NCBI GenBank assembly: GCA_963776465.1
Contig: CAVZMV010000002.1
Span: 2,480,001-2,544,000, forward strand
DNA: 64,000 nt
Direction: 5' to 3'
DNA from: DASRHK01 sp963776465
GTDB taxonomy: Bacteria > Pseudomonadota > Gammaproteobacteria > Nevskiales > Nevskiaceae
Position numbers and translations under genes: made by a program. How positions within the stretch are numbered: the first letter of the stretch is position 1; every line of letters begins with the position of its first letter. A model generated the notes under the pieces. The model was given only the letters and a program-made list of their open reading frames with translations, searched no databases and was not told where the DNA came from. Below are positions 18,416-26,494 of this stretch, one piece after another.

Positions 18416-19180
18416 ATGACCGAGGAATCCAGACCCAAGCGGCGCCGCGGCGTTTACCTGCTGCCGAACCTCTTCACGACCGGCACGCTCTTCGGCGGCT
18501 TCTACGCCATCGTGGCGGCGATGATGGGCGACTACTCCAACGCCGCCATCGCCATCGCCGTGGCGATGGTGGCCGACTCGCTGGACGGCTACATCGCCCG
18601 CAAGACCAACACCGCTAGCGACTTCGGCAAGGAGTACGACAGCCTGTGCGACATGGTGGCCTTTGGCGTCGCCGCGTCGCTGGTGATGTACTCCTGGAGC
18701 CTGCACTACCTCTCGGACTACAAGTGGCTCGGCGGCAAGCTCGGCTGGGTCGCGGCCTTCACCTACACGGCCGCGGCTGCGCTGCGGCTCGCGCGCTTCA
18801 ACGTGCTGGCGACGCGGGGCGGCGCCAAGGGCAACTTCTTCGGCATGCCGAGCCCGGCGGCAGCGGCGGTGACTTCGGGCTTCGTCTGGGCTGCCGACAG
18901 CCTGGATCTGCGCGGCGACGTGCTGGTGGTGCCGGCGACGATCATCACCATCGGCTGCGCAGCGCTCATGGTCTCCAACTTCCGGTTCTTCAGCCTGAAG
19001 AGCGTCAAGCTCACCGAGCGCGTGCCGTTCCGCCACATCGTCTTCGTCATCGCCGTGCTGGCGCTGTTCTCCATCGATCCGCCGCTGATCTTCTTCCTGG
19101 TGTTTTTCTGCTACGCGCTGTCGGGCCCGCTCGGCGCGCTGTACCGGCGCTTCCGCAAGACGCCTGCGCAACCCGTCTGA
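18416..19180 (+). CDS. pssA: CDP-diacylglycerol-serine O-phosphatidyltransferase
   Basis: Makes phosphatidylserine from CDP-diacylglycerol and serine in the inner membrane, the precursor of phosphatidylethanolamine. The 254-residue protein has the CDP-alcohol phosphotransferase signature D-G-x2-A-R-x8-G-x3-D-x3-D (DSLDGYIARK...FGKEYDSLCD, about residues 42-66), followed by several hydrophobic segments. This is the multi-pass Bacillus-type enzyme rather than the soluble E. coli form. ATG at 18416 is preceded by GGAAGA; an in-frame ATG at 18371 is possible. Its TGA stop supplies the TG of an extended -10 promoter for the leuA leader. Confidence 0.94.
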   Translation: MTEESRPKRRRGVYLLPNLFTTGTLFGGFYAIVAAMMGDYSNAAIAIAVAMVADSLDGYIARKTNTASDFGKEYDSLCDMVAFGVAASLVMYSWSLHYLSDYKWLGGKLGWVAAFTYTAAAALRLARFNVLATRGGAKGNFFGMPSPAAAAVTSGFVWAADSLDLRGDVLVVPATIITIGCAALMVSNFRFFSLKSVKLTERVPFRHIVFVIAVLALFSIDPPLIFFLVFFCYALSGPLGALYRRFRKTPAQPV

Positions 19181-19186
19181 TATAGT
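19178..19186 (+). promoter_or_regulatory. Extended -10 promoter for the leuA leader
   Basis: TGATATAGT fits the extended -10 form TGn-TATAAT, with the TG lying in the pssA stop codon. No good -35 is visible, which extended -10 promoters tolerate. Predicted start near 19193 puts the leader peptide ATG (19197) almost at the 5' end of the mRNA. Confidence 0.5.
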
Positions 19187-19196
19187 CGCGCCCGTC

Positions 19197-19265
19197 ATGC
19201 GCAAGCACAGCCAACCGATCTCCCCCAGCGCCTTCCTGGCGCTCGCGCTGCTGCTTCTGCCGTAA
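19197..19265 (+). CDS. leuL: Leucine-rich leader peptide upstream of leuA (attenuation candidate)
   Basis: A 22-codon open frame encoding MRKHSQPISPSAFLALALLL-LP. Six of its last nine codons are Leu (CTG, CTC, CTG, CTG, CTT, CTG). It lies 93 bases before the leuA ATG and 10 bases after an extended -10. This is the layout of amino-acid-sensing leader peptides, where ribosome stalling at Leu codons controls the downstream gene. I do not see a classic hairpin plus T-run terminator in 19266-19358. Control may therefore act through Rho or through occlusion of the leuA ribosome-binding site (GGGAGAAG); CTCCTCC at about 19278 could pair with it. The peptide is too short for homology search to be decisive. 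Confidence 0.6.
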   Translation: MRKHSQPISPSAFLALALLLLP

Positions 19266-19358
19266 GGCAGACCAAACTCCTCCGGCCGCACGGGGCCACA
19301 TCCGTGAAATCCTGAAGTAACGACCCTGTGTCCGCGTAGTCAAAGCGGGAGAAGCGCC

Positions 19359-21062
19359 ATGGCAATGCTGAAAGACCCTTCCAAGAAATACCGCCCGTTC
19401 GCGCCGGTGGGCCTGACCGACCGCAAGTGGCCGGACGCGGTGATCACGCGCCCGCCGATCTGGTGCAGCGTCGACCTTCGCGACGGCAACCAGGCCTTGA
19501 TCGAGCCGATGAACCGGCCGCGCAAGCTGCGCATGTTCGAGACGCTGGTGAAGTGCGGCTTCAAGGAGATCGAGGCCGGCTTCCCGTCCGCCTCGCAGAC
19601 CGACTTCGACTTCATCCGCCATCTGATCCAGGAGCGCCTGGTCCCCGATGACGTGACCATCCAGGTGCTCACGCAGGCGCGCGAGCCGCTGATCCGGCGC
19701 ACCTTCGAGTCCTTGAAGGGAGCGCGACGCGCCATCCTGCATTTCTACAACGCCGTGGCGCCGGTCATGCGCCGCGTCGTGTTCAACATGAGCGAGCAGC
19801 AGGTGATCGACGAGCTGGCCGTGCGCCACGCCGTGCTGATCAAGGAGCTGGCCGCGCAGCAGCCGGAGACCGACTGGGTGTTCCAGTACTCGCCCGAGAT
19901 GTTCTCCGGCGCCGAGCTCGCGTTCTCCAAGAAGATCGTCGACGCGGTCACCGAGGTCTGGCAGCCGACGAAGGAGCGGCCCTGCATCATCAACCTGCCG
20001 TCGACGGTCGAGCACTCCACGCCCAACATCTTCGCGGACATGATCGAGTGGATGGGCCGCAACCTCGCGCGCCGCGAAGCCATCGTGCTGTCGGTGCACC
20101 CGCACAACGACCGCGGCACCGGCACGGCCGCCGCCGAGCAGGCGATGATGGCGGGCGTCGACCGCGTCGAAGGCTGTCTCTTCGGCAACGGTGAGCGCAC
20201 CGGCAACGTCGACGTCGTCAACCTGGCGCTGAACCTGTATTCGCAGGGCGTGAACCCGGGCCTGGACTTCTCCGACATCGACGAGATCCGCCGCGCGGTC
20301 GAGTACTGCAATCAGCTGCCGGTGCATCCGCGGCATCCGTACGTCGGCGATCTGGTCTACACCTCGTTCTCGGGCTCGCACCAGGACGCGATCAAGAAGG
20401 CGTTCGGCGCGCGCAAGGAGACCGACATCTGGGAAATGCCGTATCTGCCGCTCGATCCCAAGGACCTCGGCCGCAGCTACGAAGCCGTGATCCGGGTGAA
20501 TTCGCAGTCGGGCAAGGGCGGCATCTCGTACTTGCTCGAGGCCGAGTACGGCGTCGCCATGCCCCGGCGCCTGCAGATCGAGTTCAGCCAGGTCGTGCAG
20601 GAAGTCACCGACGCCAGCGGCAAGGAAGTCACCGCCGACGACATCTGGGAGATTTTCCGGCGCGAGTATCTGGAGCACACCGGGCCGCTGACCTATGCGG
20701 CGCATCATCTGGTGGAAGATTCCAAGGCGAACGCGGTCGAGCTCAACACCGAGATCACGCACCACGGGCGCGCGCACAAGCTTGCGGGCCGCGGCAACGG
20801 TCCGATCGACGCGTTCGTGCAGGCGCTGCAAGGGCTGACGGGCGAGAAGCTCGCCGTGCTCGACTACCACGAGCACGCGCTGACGGGCGGCGCGGACGCG
20901 CGCGCGGCCACCTACATCGAGATGCGGGTCGGGGAGCGCACGCTGTTCGGGGTAGGCATGGACGCGAACATCGTCACCGCATCGCTCAAGGCGATCGTCT
21001 CCGCCGTCAATCGCGCCAAGGGCGCCGGGCGCGCGCGGGCACTGGGCAAGGCCGCCGCCTGA
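19359..21062 (+). CDS. leuA: 2-isopropylmalate synthase
   Basis: Condenses acetyl-CoA with 2-oxoisovalerate, the committed step of leucine synthesis. The 567-residue protein is the LeuA form that begins DPSKKYRPF, as in actinobacteria and many proteobacteria. The HMGL-like TIM barrel has WCSVDLRDGNQALIEPM near residues 32-50 (metal-binding Asp), VEHSTPNIFADM, the HPHNDRGTG metal-binding His pair, and GCLFGNGERTGNVD. The C-terminal allosteric LeuA dimer domain (about 430-560) carries leucine feedback. A GGGAGAAG ribosome-binding site precedes the ATG. Expression is probably set by the Leu leader peptide at 19197-19265. Confidence 0.97.
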   Translation: MAMLKDPSKKYRPFAPVGLTDRKWPDAVITRPPIWCSVDLRDGNQALIEPMNRPRKLRMFETLVKCGFKEIEAGFPSASQTDFDFIRHLIQERLVPDDVTIQVLTQAREPLIRRTFESLKGARRAILHFYNAVAPVMRRVVFNMSEQQVIDELAVRHAVLIKELAAQQPETDWVFQYSPEMFSGAELAFSKKIVDAVTEVWQPTKERPCIINLPSTVEHSTPNIFADMIEWMGRNLARREAIVLSVHPHNDRGTGTAAAEQAMMAGVDRVEGCLFGNGERTGNVDVVNLALNLYSQGVNPGLDFSDIDEIRRAVEYCNQLPVHPRHPYVGDLVYTSFSGSHQDAIKKAFGARKETDIWEMPYLPLDPKDLGRSYEAVIRVNSQSGKGGISYLLEAEYGVAMPRRLQIEFSQVVQEVTDASGKEVTADDIWEIFRREYLEHTGPLTYAAHHLVEDSKANAVELNTEITHHGRAHKLAGRGNGPIDAFVQALQGLTGEKLAVLDYHEHALTGGADARAATYIEMRVGERTLFGVGMDANIVTASLKAIVSAVNRAKGAGRARALGKAAA

Positions 21063-21105
21063 CCGGGCGGCGGACGGCGATCGCGCGCGACCGGTAAAAT
21101 CGCGC

Positions 21106-21819
21106 ATGGCCTCCGATCGCACGCGATACCTCCGCGCACTCGGCATCGAATCCTGGGCGCCACGCGGCGCCGCGGGTGCCTCGGCTGCGTCGCCGGCGCA
21201 GGTGGCAGAGACCGCCGGCAGCTATGCCGCCGCGGCGCCGGTTCCTGCCGACTGGGATGCTTTGCAGGCGATGGTCTCGACGTGCCGACGCTGCCGCTTG
21301 TGCGAGACGCGCACGCAGACGGTGTTCGGCGTCGGCCCGCGACCGGCTCCATTGATGGTCGTCGGCGAGGGGCCCGGAGCCGACGAGGACGCGCAAGGGG
21401 AGCCCTTCGTGGGTCGCGCCGGCAAGCTGCTGGACGAGATGCTGCGGTCGATCGGGCGCTCGCGCCGGCAACCTGCCGCCGAGCAGGCCGTCTACATCGC
21501 CAACGTGGTCAAGTGCCGGCCGCCTGCCAATCGCGAGCCCGCCGAGGACGAAGCCGAAGCGTGCCGCGCTTACCTGGAGCAGCAGCTGTGCCTGGTGAAG
21601 CCAAAGCTGATCGTCGCCCTCGGCCGTGTTGCCGCGCAGCGCCTGCTGGTGACGGACATGCCGCTGGCGAAGCTGCGCGGGCAGATGCACACCTGGGGAC
21701 CGGAAGGCACGCCGCTGCTGGTCACCTACCACCCGGCATACCTGCTGCGCAGCCCGAGCGAGAAGGCGAAATCCTGGGAGGATCTCAAGCGGGTGCACCA
21801 GTTCCTGCAGGCGCCATGA
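21106..21819 (+). CDS. Type 4 uracil-DNA glycosylase (Fe-S)
   Basis: Removes uracil from DNA to start base excision repair. The 237-residue protein has an N-terminal variable region of about 50 residues, then a cysteine cluster CRRCRLC (about 60-66), motif A GEGPGADEDAQGEPFVGRAG, a third cysteine region VVKCRPPANREP and motif B HPAYLLR. The cysteines are those that bind a 4Fe-4S cluster in family 4 UDGs. Older annotation calls such proteins phage SPO1 DNA polymerase-related. It is followed after about 100 bases by rimI. Confidence 0.93.
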   Translation: MASDRTRYLRALGIESWAPRGAAGASAASPAQVAETAGSYAAAAPVPADWDALQAMVSTCRRCRLCETRTQTVFGVGPRPAPLMVVGEGPGADEDAQGEPFVGRAGKLLDEMLRSIGRSRRQPAAEQAVYIANVVKCRPPANREPAEDEAEACRAYLEQQLCLVKPKLIVALGRVAAQRLLVTDMPLAKLRGQMHTWGPEGTPLLVTYHPAYLLRSPSEKAKSWEDLKRVHQFLQAP

Positions 21820-21919
21820 GCGCGCCTCCGGAAATGTACTTGAATATTTTTGCAGGTGTGGTGTCGGCGCTAGGCGCTCACTCCCGCACCCACGCTCGCT
21901 ACGCTCACGGCACCGTGTC

Positions 21920-22384
21920 GTGAGCGCTGTCCCGCGCGAGCTGTGGTCGCTGGCGCCGATGCGCGAAGAAGAGTTGCCGCGCATCCTCGAGATCGAGCGT
22001 CGCGCCTATCCATTCCCATGGACGGAAGGCATCTTCCGCGACTGCCTGAAAGTCGGCTACAGCGCCTGGGTGGTGCAATCCTCCAGCGACGAGATCCTCG
22101 CCTATGCGCTGATGTCGATGGCCGTCGGCGAGGCGCACATCCTGAACCTGTGCGTGGAGCCGGATCATCAGCAACAGGGCCTGGGCCGGTTCCTGCTCGA
22201 GCACCTGCTGACCATCGCCCGCAGCGCGAACATGACCTTGCTGCTGCTGGAGGTGCGTCGATCGAACGCGCCGGCGCGCCGGCTCTACGAGGGCGCAGGT
22301 TTCTCCACCTTCGGCGTGCGCAAGGGCTACTACCCCGCAGTCGACGGCCGCGAAGACGCGCTGGTGCTCGGCATCGACCTGTGA
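21920..22384 (+). CDS. rimI: [Ribosomal protein S18]-alanine N-acetyltransferase
   Basis: A 154-residue GNAT acetyltransferase that acetylates the N-terminal alanine of ribosomal protein S18. The acetyl-CoA motif A is NLCVEPDHQQQGLGRFLL (about residues 75-92), preceded by the characteristic E-x-x-x-Y-P-F-P-W-T segment and followed by LEVRRSNAPARRLYEGAGF and a YYP motif. The start is GTG at 21920; no strong ribosome-binding site is visible. Its stop overlaps the MFS gene start (GTGA, 22381-22384). Confidence 0.93.
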   Translation: MSAVPRELWSLAPMREEELPRILEIERRAYPFPWTEGIFRDCLKVGYSAWVVQSSSDEILAYALMSMAVGEAHILNLCVEPDHQQQGLGRFLLEHLLTIARSANMTLLLLEVRRSNAPARRLYEGAGFSTFGVRKGYYPAVDGREDALVLGIDL

Positions 22385-23628
22385 CACCGGCGCGGCGCGC
22401 GCAGTGGTCGTGGGCCTTCTACGACTGGGCCAACTCGGCGTTCGCCACTACCGTGCTCGCCGGGTTCTTTCCGCTGTTCTTCGCGCGTTACTGGGCGGCG
22501 GACGTGGATGCGGCCGAGCGCACGTTCTGGCTCGGATGGGCCGGGTCCATCGCAAGCGTCGTGGTGATGGTGCTGGCGCCGGTGCTGGGCGGACTCGCCG
22601 ATCGCAGGGGCACCAAGAAGCGTTTTCTGCTCGCGTTCACGCTGCTGGGCGCGGGCTGCACGGCAGCGCTCTACCTGGTCGACAAGGGGCAGTGGACGCT
22701 CGCCCTGCAACTGTTCTGCCTGGCTTCCATCGGTTTCTTCGCGGCCACGTCGTTCTACGACGCGCTGATCGTGCACGTGGCGTCGCCACAGGAAATGGAT
22801 CGCGTGTCGGCGCTCGGCTACGGACTCGGCTATCTGGGCGGCGGTTTGCTGTTCACGCTCAACGTGGCTATGGCGCTCAAGCCGCAGTGGTTCGGGCTGG
22901 AGGACGCCGCGATCGCCACCCGGATTGCGTTCGTGACGGTCGGCGTGTGGTGGCTGGTGTTCTCGATCCCGCTGTTCCGGAGCGTGCCGGAAACTGCGTC
23001 TGCCGCGCCCGGCGCGACCGGCTTCGGGCAGCTGTGGGCGACGTTCCGGGCACTGGTGCGGGTGCGCGCGATCTGGATGTTCCTGCTGGCGTACTGGCTC
23101 TACATCGACGGCGTCGACACCATCATCCGCATGGCGGTGGACTACGGCGTGAAGCTGGGCTTCTCCTCCGCCTCGCTGATCACCGCCTTGCTGATGGTGC
23201 AGTTCATCGGCTTTCCGGCAGCGATCGGCTTCGGCTGGCTGGGCCAGCGCATCGGCACCAAGCGCGCCATCTACCTGGCGCTCGCGGTCTACGTCGGCGT
23301 GACCTGCTGGGCCTATTTCCTGAAGACCGAGCTGCAGTTCTATTGCATGGCGGCGGTGATTGCGCTCGTGCAGGGCGGCGTGCAATCGCTGTCGCGTTCG
23401 TACTACGCGCGCCTGATCCCGCCTGACGAAGCGGGGCAGTACTTCGGCTTCTACAACATGCTCGGCAAGTTCGCGGCGGTGCTCGGCCCGCTGGCGGTTG
23501 GGTTCACCGCGGCTGCCGTCGTCGACCAGCGCGTGTCGATCCTGTCATTGCTACCCTTTTTCCTGATCGGCGGCGTGCTGCTCGCGCTGGTGAAGCCGGT
23601 CGTGCCACCGCAGAATGACCTCCGATGA
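22381..23628 (+). CDS. MFS transporter, UMF1 (Atg22-like) family
   Basis: A 415-residue inner-membrane protein with about 12 hydrophobic segments. It opens with the family signature FYDWANSAFATTV near residues 13-25 and has an MFS motif A-like loop after TM2 (GGLADRRGTKKR), repeated after TM8 as LGQRIGTKRA. The GTG at 22381 overlaps the rimI stop and matches the family start; the frame continues upstream only as a shadow of rimI. The substrate of bacterial UMF1 proteins is unknown. Its last bases overlap the next gene in an ATGA, pointing to coupled expression with the membrane phosphatase-fold protein. Confidence 0.88.
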   Translation: MTPARRAQWSWAFYDWANSAFATTVLAGFFPLFFARYWAADVDAAERTFWLGWAGSIASVVVMVLAPVLGGLADRRGTKKRFLLAFTLLGAGCTAALYLVDKGQWTLALQLFCLASIGFFAATSFYDALIVHVASPQEMDRVSALGYGLGYLGGGLLFTLNVAMALKPQWFGLEDAAIATRIAFVTVGVWWLVFSIPLFRSVPETASAAPGATGFGQLWATFRALVRVRAIWMFLLAYWLYIDGVDTIIRMAVDYGVKLGFSSASLITALLMVQFIGFPAAIGFGWLGQRIGTKRAIYLALAVYVGVTCWAYFLKTELQFYCMAAVIALVQGGVQSLSRSYYARLIPPDEAGQYFGFYNMLGKFAAVLGPLAVGFTAAAVVDQRVSILSLLPFFLIGGVLLALVKPVVPPQNDLR

Positions 23629-25649
23629 CGACTTCGCGTACTGAATTCCTCGCGGCCTGGTCGCGCTTCTCCGGCGACGCGATCGTGCTGGTGCTGTTCC
23701 TGCAGATGCCGATCGGCTGCCTGTTCAAGCTGCCGTCGTGGCAGCTGCTGATGTCGCCCTTCGACATCGTCAAGGAGACGGCCCTGATCGTCGTCCTGTA
23801 TGGCGCCGCGGCGGTCCTGCTTGGATTCCTCGTCGCCGTACCGGTCGTGCTGCTCAAACCGCTCAGTCGCCGGCTGTCGGATCTGTGGCAGGCGCTGTGC
23901 ATCACCCTGATGACGGCCGTTGTGCTGTTCACGCTGGTCCCGGTAGGCATGGCGTGGTGGAAGAGCCTCGGGAGTCAGCTGCAGCCGGTGCTGGGTCATG
24001 CGATCAGGCCGAGATCGTTCGGGCTGGTCCTTCTGGTCCTCATAGTGGCGGCGCTGGTCATTTTCGTGCGCCGGGGCTGGGTAGCCACCATGGAAGGCTT
24101 CTCGTCCAGGCTGAGCGCAGCCCGTCGGCCGACGCAAGTGGTGGTCGCGCTCTGCCTGGCGCTGGTGCTCGTGACCGGTCACGCGCGCTGGCAGCCATTC
24201 GGCTGGCATCGGCAGGACAAGGCAGCGACCGCGCCGGCGAAGGCGCCGAACGTGATCCTCATCAGCATCGACACGCTGGCGGCGAAGGACATGTCGCTGT
24301 ACGGCTATCGTTTGCCGACCACGCCGAACATCGACGCGTTCGCGCGATCCGCCTATGTGTTCGACAACTTCTACGCGAACTCCAACTACACGGTCCCGAC
24401 CATCACGACGATGCAGACGGGGCGCTATCCAACGTCGCACCACGTCACACAGCTGCGCGCGCGCCTGGCCCGGGGGGACGGCGAGCGCACGCTGCCGCGG
24501 GTGATGCAGCAGAACGGGTACGTCACGGCCGGGATCGTCGCCAACGATGCCGCGCACCCGATGTACCTGCGCTTCAGCGAAGCCTTCGATTTCCAGGCCG
24601 CGCCCGCAGGCGAGGCGCCGGGTCACCAGGCCGAGATTGCGCTCACGCTCATCGAGTCGCAGGCCTACCACTGGCTGTGGGACTGGTGGTGCAACCCGTA
24701 CAACCACGTGCTGTATCCGTTGATGGACTTCGGCAGCCTGCAGGCGCGCAACTGGTTCCCGGCCGAGCGCGTCATCGACCAGGCCGCCGACGTTGCGCGC
24801 GAAGCCGGCAAGCCGCTGTTCCTGTGGACGCACTTCATGTCGCCGCACGAGCCCTACCTGCCGCCGGCGCCGTTCCTCGGGCGCTTCCTGCCGCCGGGCG
24901 AGCTGGACGAGTACAACGAGCAGGTCGACAGCGCCCGCGGCGCCGTCGGTCGCTACGCGGCGGGCGATCAGCCAGTGATCGATCGGCTGCGCCTGCGCTA
25001 CGACGAGTACATCGCCTACACCGATGACGCGGTGCAGCGCCTGCTCGACCGCCTGCGGGGCACCGGCGTTCTCGACAACGCCGTCATCATCATCACCGCC
25101 GATCACGGGCAGTCCTTCGAGAAGGGTTGGCACGGGCACCGCGGGCCGGAGCTTTACGACGCGCTGATCCACATCCCGCTCCTCGTGCAGGTGCCGGGAC
25201 AGACTGCCGGAGCGCGGATCTCGTCCAACGCCGAGCAGGTGGATCTGCTGCCGACCGTGCTGGATCTGGCAGGACTGCAGACACCACCGTGGGCCGAGGG
25301 CGAGACACTGCGCGGCGCCTTCGAGGGCGGTCAGATCAGCGGCAAGCCGAAGTTCTCCTTCGATCTCGAGCGCGAGAGCCGCTTCCGGCCTCCGTCCCGC
25401 GGCAACTACGCCGTGATCCAGGGCCGCGAGAAGTTCATCCACCATCAGCTGAGCGGCTGCGAGGAGCTTTACGACCTGGCGGCGGACCCGTCCGAGGATC
25501 ACAACCTCGTGGCTGCGGCGGCGCCAGAGAAGCTCGCGACGCTCCGACAGCTGATCGAGGCCAAGGTCGGCGTCGCGCTCAAGCCCGCCGCCATCGGCGA
25601 CGGCCCCGCGCCGCCATGCTCGCCGACCGCCTGGAAGGTTGCGGGCTAG
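23625..25649 (+). CDS. Membrane-anchored sulfatase-fold protein with a Thr at the nucleophile position (possible phospho-head-group transferase)
   Basis: A 674-residue protein with about five N-terminal hydrophobic segments (roughly residues 18-34, 52-79, 88-110, 132-148, 171-185), then a large periplasmic alkaline-phosphatase/sulfatase-fold domain. Visible sites are Asp216 in ISIDTL, NYTVPTITTMQTGRYP at 254-269, and ADHGQSFEKGWHGHRG for the second metal. In sulfatases the aligned motif is C/S-x-P-x-R; here it is T-V-P-T-I, so the Cys/Ser converted to formylglycine is Thr256 and the Arg is missing. Five TMs plus a Thr nucleophile is the plan of LtaS and EptA-type phosphoglycerol or phosphoethanolamine transferases. 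The overlap with the MFS gene suggests a joint envelope function. Substrate unknown. Confidence 0.8.
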   Translation: MTTSRTEFLAAWSRFSGDAIVLVLFLQMPIGCLFKLPSWQLLMSPFDIVKETALIVVLYGAAAVLLGFLVAVPVVLLKPLSRRLSDLWQALCITLMTAVVLFTLVPVGMAWWKSLGSQLQPVLGHAIRPRSFGLVLLVLIVAALVIFVRRGWVATMEGFSSRLSAARRPTQVVVALCLALVLVTGHARWQPFGWHRQDKAATAPAKAPNVILISIDTLAAKDMSLYGYRLPTTPNIDAFARSAYVFDNFYANSNYTVPTITTMQTGRYPTSHHVTQLRARLARGDGERTLPRVMQQNGYVTAGIVANDAAHPMYLRFSEAFDFQAAPAGEAPGHQAEIALTLIESQAYHWLWDWWCNPYNHVLYPLMDFGSLQARNWFPAERVIDQAADVAREAGKPLFLWTHFMSPHEPYLPPAPFLGRFLPPGELDEYNEQVDSARGAVGRYAAGDQPVIDRLRLRYDEYIAYTDDAVQRLLDRLRGTGVLDNAVIIITADHGQSFEKGWHGHRGPELYDALIHIPLLVQVPGQTAGARISSNAEQVDLLPTVLDLAGLQTPPWAEGETLRGAFEGGQISGKPKFSFDLERESRFRPPSRGNYAVIQGREKFIHHQLSGCEELYDLAADPSEDHNLVAAAAPEKLATLRQLIEAKVGVALKPAAIGDGPAPPCSPTAWKVAG

Positions 25650-25658
25650 TATCGCGGC

Positions 25659-26444
25659 ATGAGCAAGCCCCTCACGTACCTGCGATACCTGAAGCTCGAC
25701 GAGCTGCTGACCCTGCAGCAGCCGCTATCAACCGGGCCCGAGCACGACGAGCTGCTGTTCATCGTCATCCACCAGGTCTACGAGCTGTGGTTCAAGGAGC
25801 TGCTGCACGAGGCGCGCTATCTGCGCGAAGCTTTCGTGAAAGGCAACGCCTCGCACGCGCTGGCCGCGCTCAACCGCATCCGCACGGTGTTCAAGACGCT
25901 GGTCGGCCAGGTCGACATCCTGGAGACGATGACGCCGCTGTCGTTCAACGCCTTCCGCACGCGGCTGGATGCGGCCAGCGGCTTTCAGTCGGCGCAGTTC
26001 CGCGAGCTGGAGTTCCTGCTCGGACACCGGCGGCCAGAGCTGGTGGCTGGTCATCCCGAGGGCGCCGCGCGCGACCGGCTGTCCGATCTCCTCACGCAGC
26101 CGAGCGTCTACGACGCGTTCCTGCAGTATCTCCACGGCAGCGGCTACCCGATGCCGCAGGAAGCGCTGACCCGCGACTACGGCAAGGCAGCGGTCGCCAG
26201 CGGTCCGGTGCAGGAAGTCCTGATCCAGGTCTATCGCGCGGGCGGCTTTCCCGCGCAGGTCTGCGAGCGGCTGGTGGACGTCGACGAAGGCCTGCAGGAA
26301 TGGCGCTATCGCCACGTGAAGATGGTGGAGCGCACGATCGGCGCCAAGATCGGCACCGGCGGCTCCGCCGGCGCGGCGTACCTGCGCGAGACTTTGTTCC
26401 GCCCGTTGTTCCCCGACCTCTGGGAAATCCGCTCGCGGCTGTAG
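25659..26444 (+). CDS. kynA: Tryptophan 2,3-dioxygenase
   Basis: Heme enzyme that opens the indole ring of tryptophan to N-formylkynurenine, the first step of the kynurenine pathway. The 261-residue, mostly helical protein shows the family N-terminus LTYLRYLKLDELLTLQ, the substrate-site helix DELLFIVIHQVYELWFKELL, and the region YRHVKMVERTIGAKIGTGGSAG containing the heme-ligand His and the Thr-Gly-Gly-Ser loop. No other kynurenine genes are in the window. Its TAG stop lies inside the left GTAG end of the repeat at 26441-26494. Confidence 0.95.
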   Translation: MSKPLTYLRYLKLDELLTLQQPLSTGPEHDELLFIVIHQVYELWFKELLHEARYLREAFVKGNASHALAALNRIRTVFKTLVGQVDILETMTPLSFNAFRTRLDAASGFQSAQFRELEFLLGHRRPELVAGHPEGAARDRLSDLLTQPSVYDAFLQYLHGSGYPMPQEALTRDYGKAAVASGPVQEVLIQVYRAGGFPAQVCERLVDVDEGLQEWRYRHVKMVERTIGAKIGTGGSAGAAYLRETLFRPLFPDLWEIRSRL

Positions 26445-26494
26445 GAGGGGCCGTTGGCCCCGATCCCTTTCGCGGGGCTGACAGCCCCTCCTAC
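26441..26494. repeat. GTAG/CTAC REP-like palindrome, copy 3
   Basis: GTAGGAGGGGCCGTTGGCCC on the left and GGGGCTGACAGCCCCTCCTAC on the right. The left GTAG contains the kynA stop codon (26442-26444) and the right CTAC contains the stop of the convergent tgpA gene (26491-26493). The left arm is identical to copy 1; the right arm has diverged. Confidence 0.85.

Noticed and set aside
19047..21146. 699-codon minus-strand frame over leuA
   Set aside because: Shadow of leuA with low-complexity R/H/D/L sequence and no homology.
23625..25649. Ordinary formylglycine sulfatase
   Set aside because: The modifiable Cys or Ser and the following Arg of C/S-x-P-x-R are replaced by Thr and Ile.
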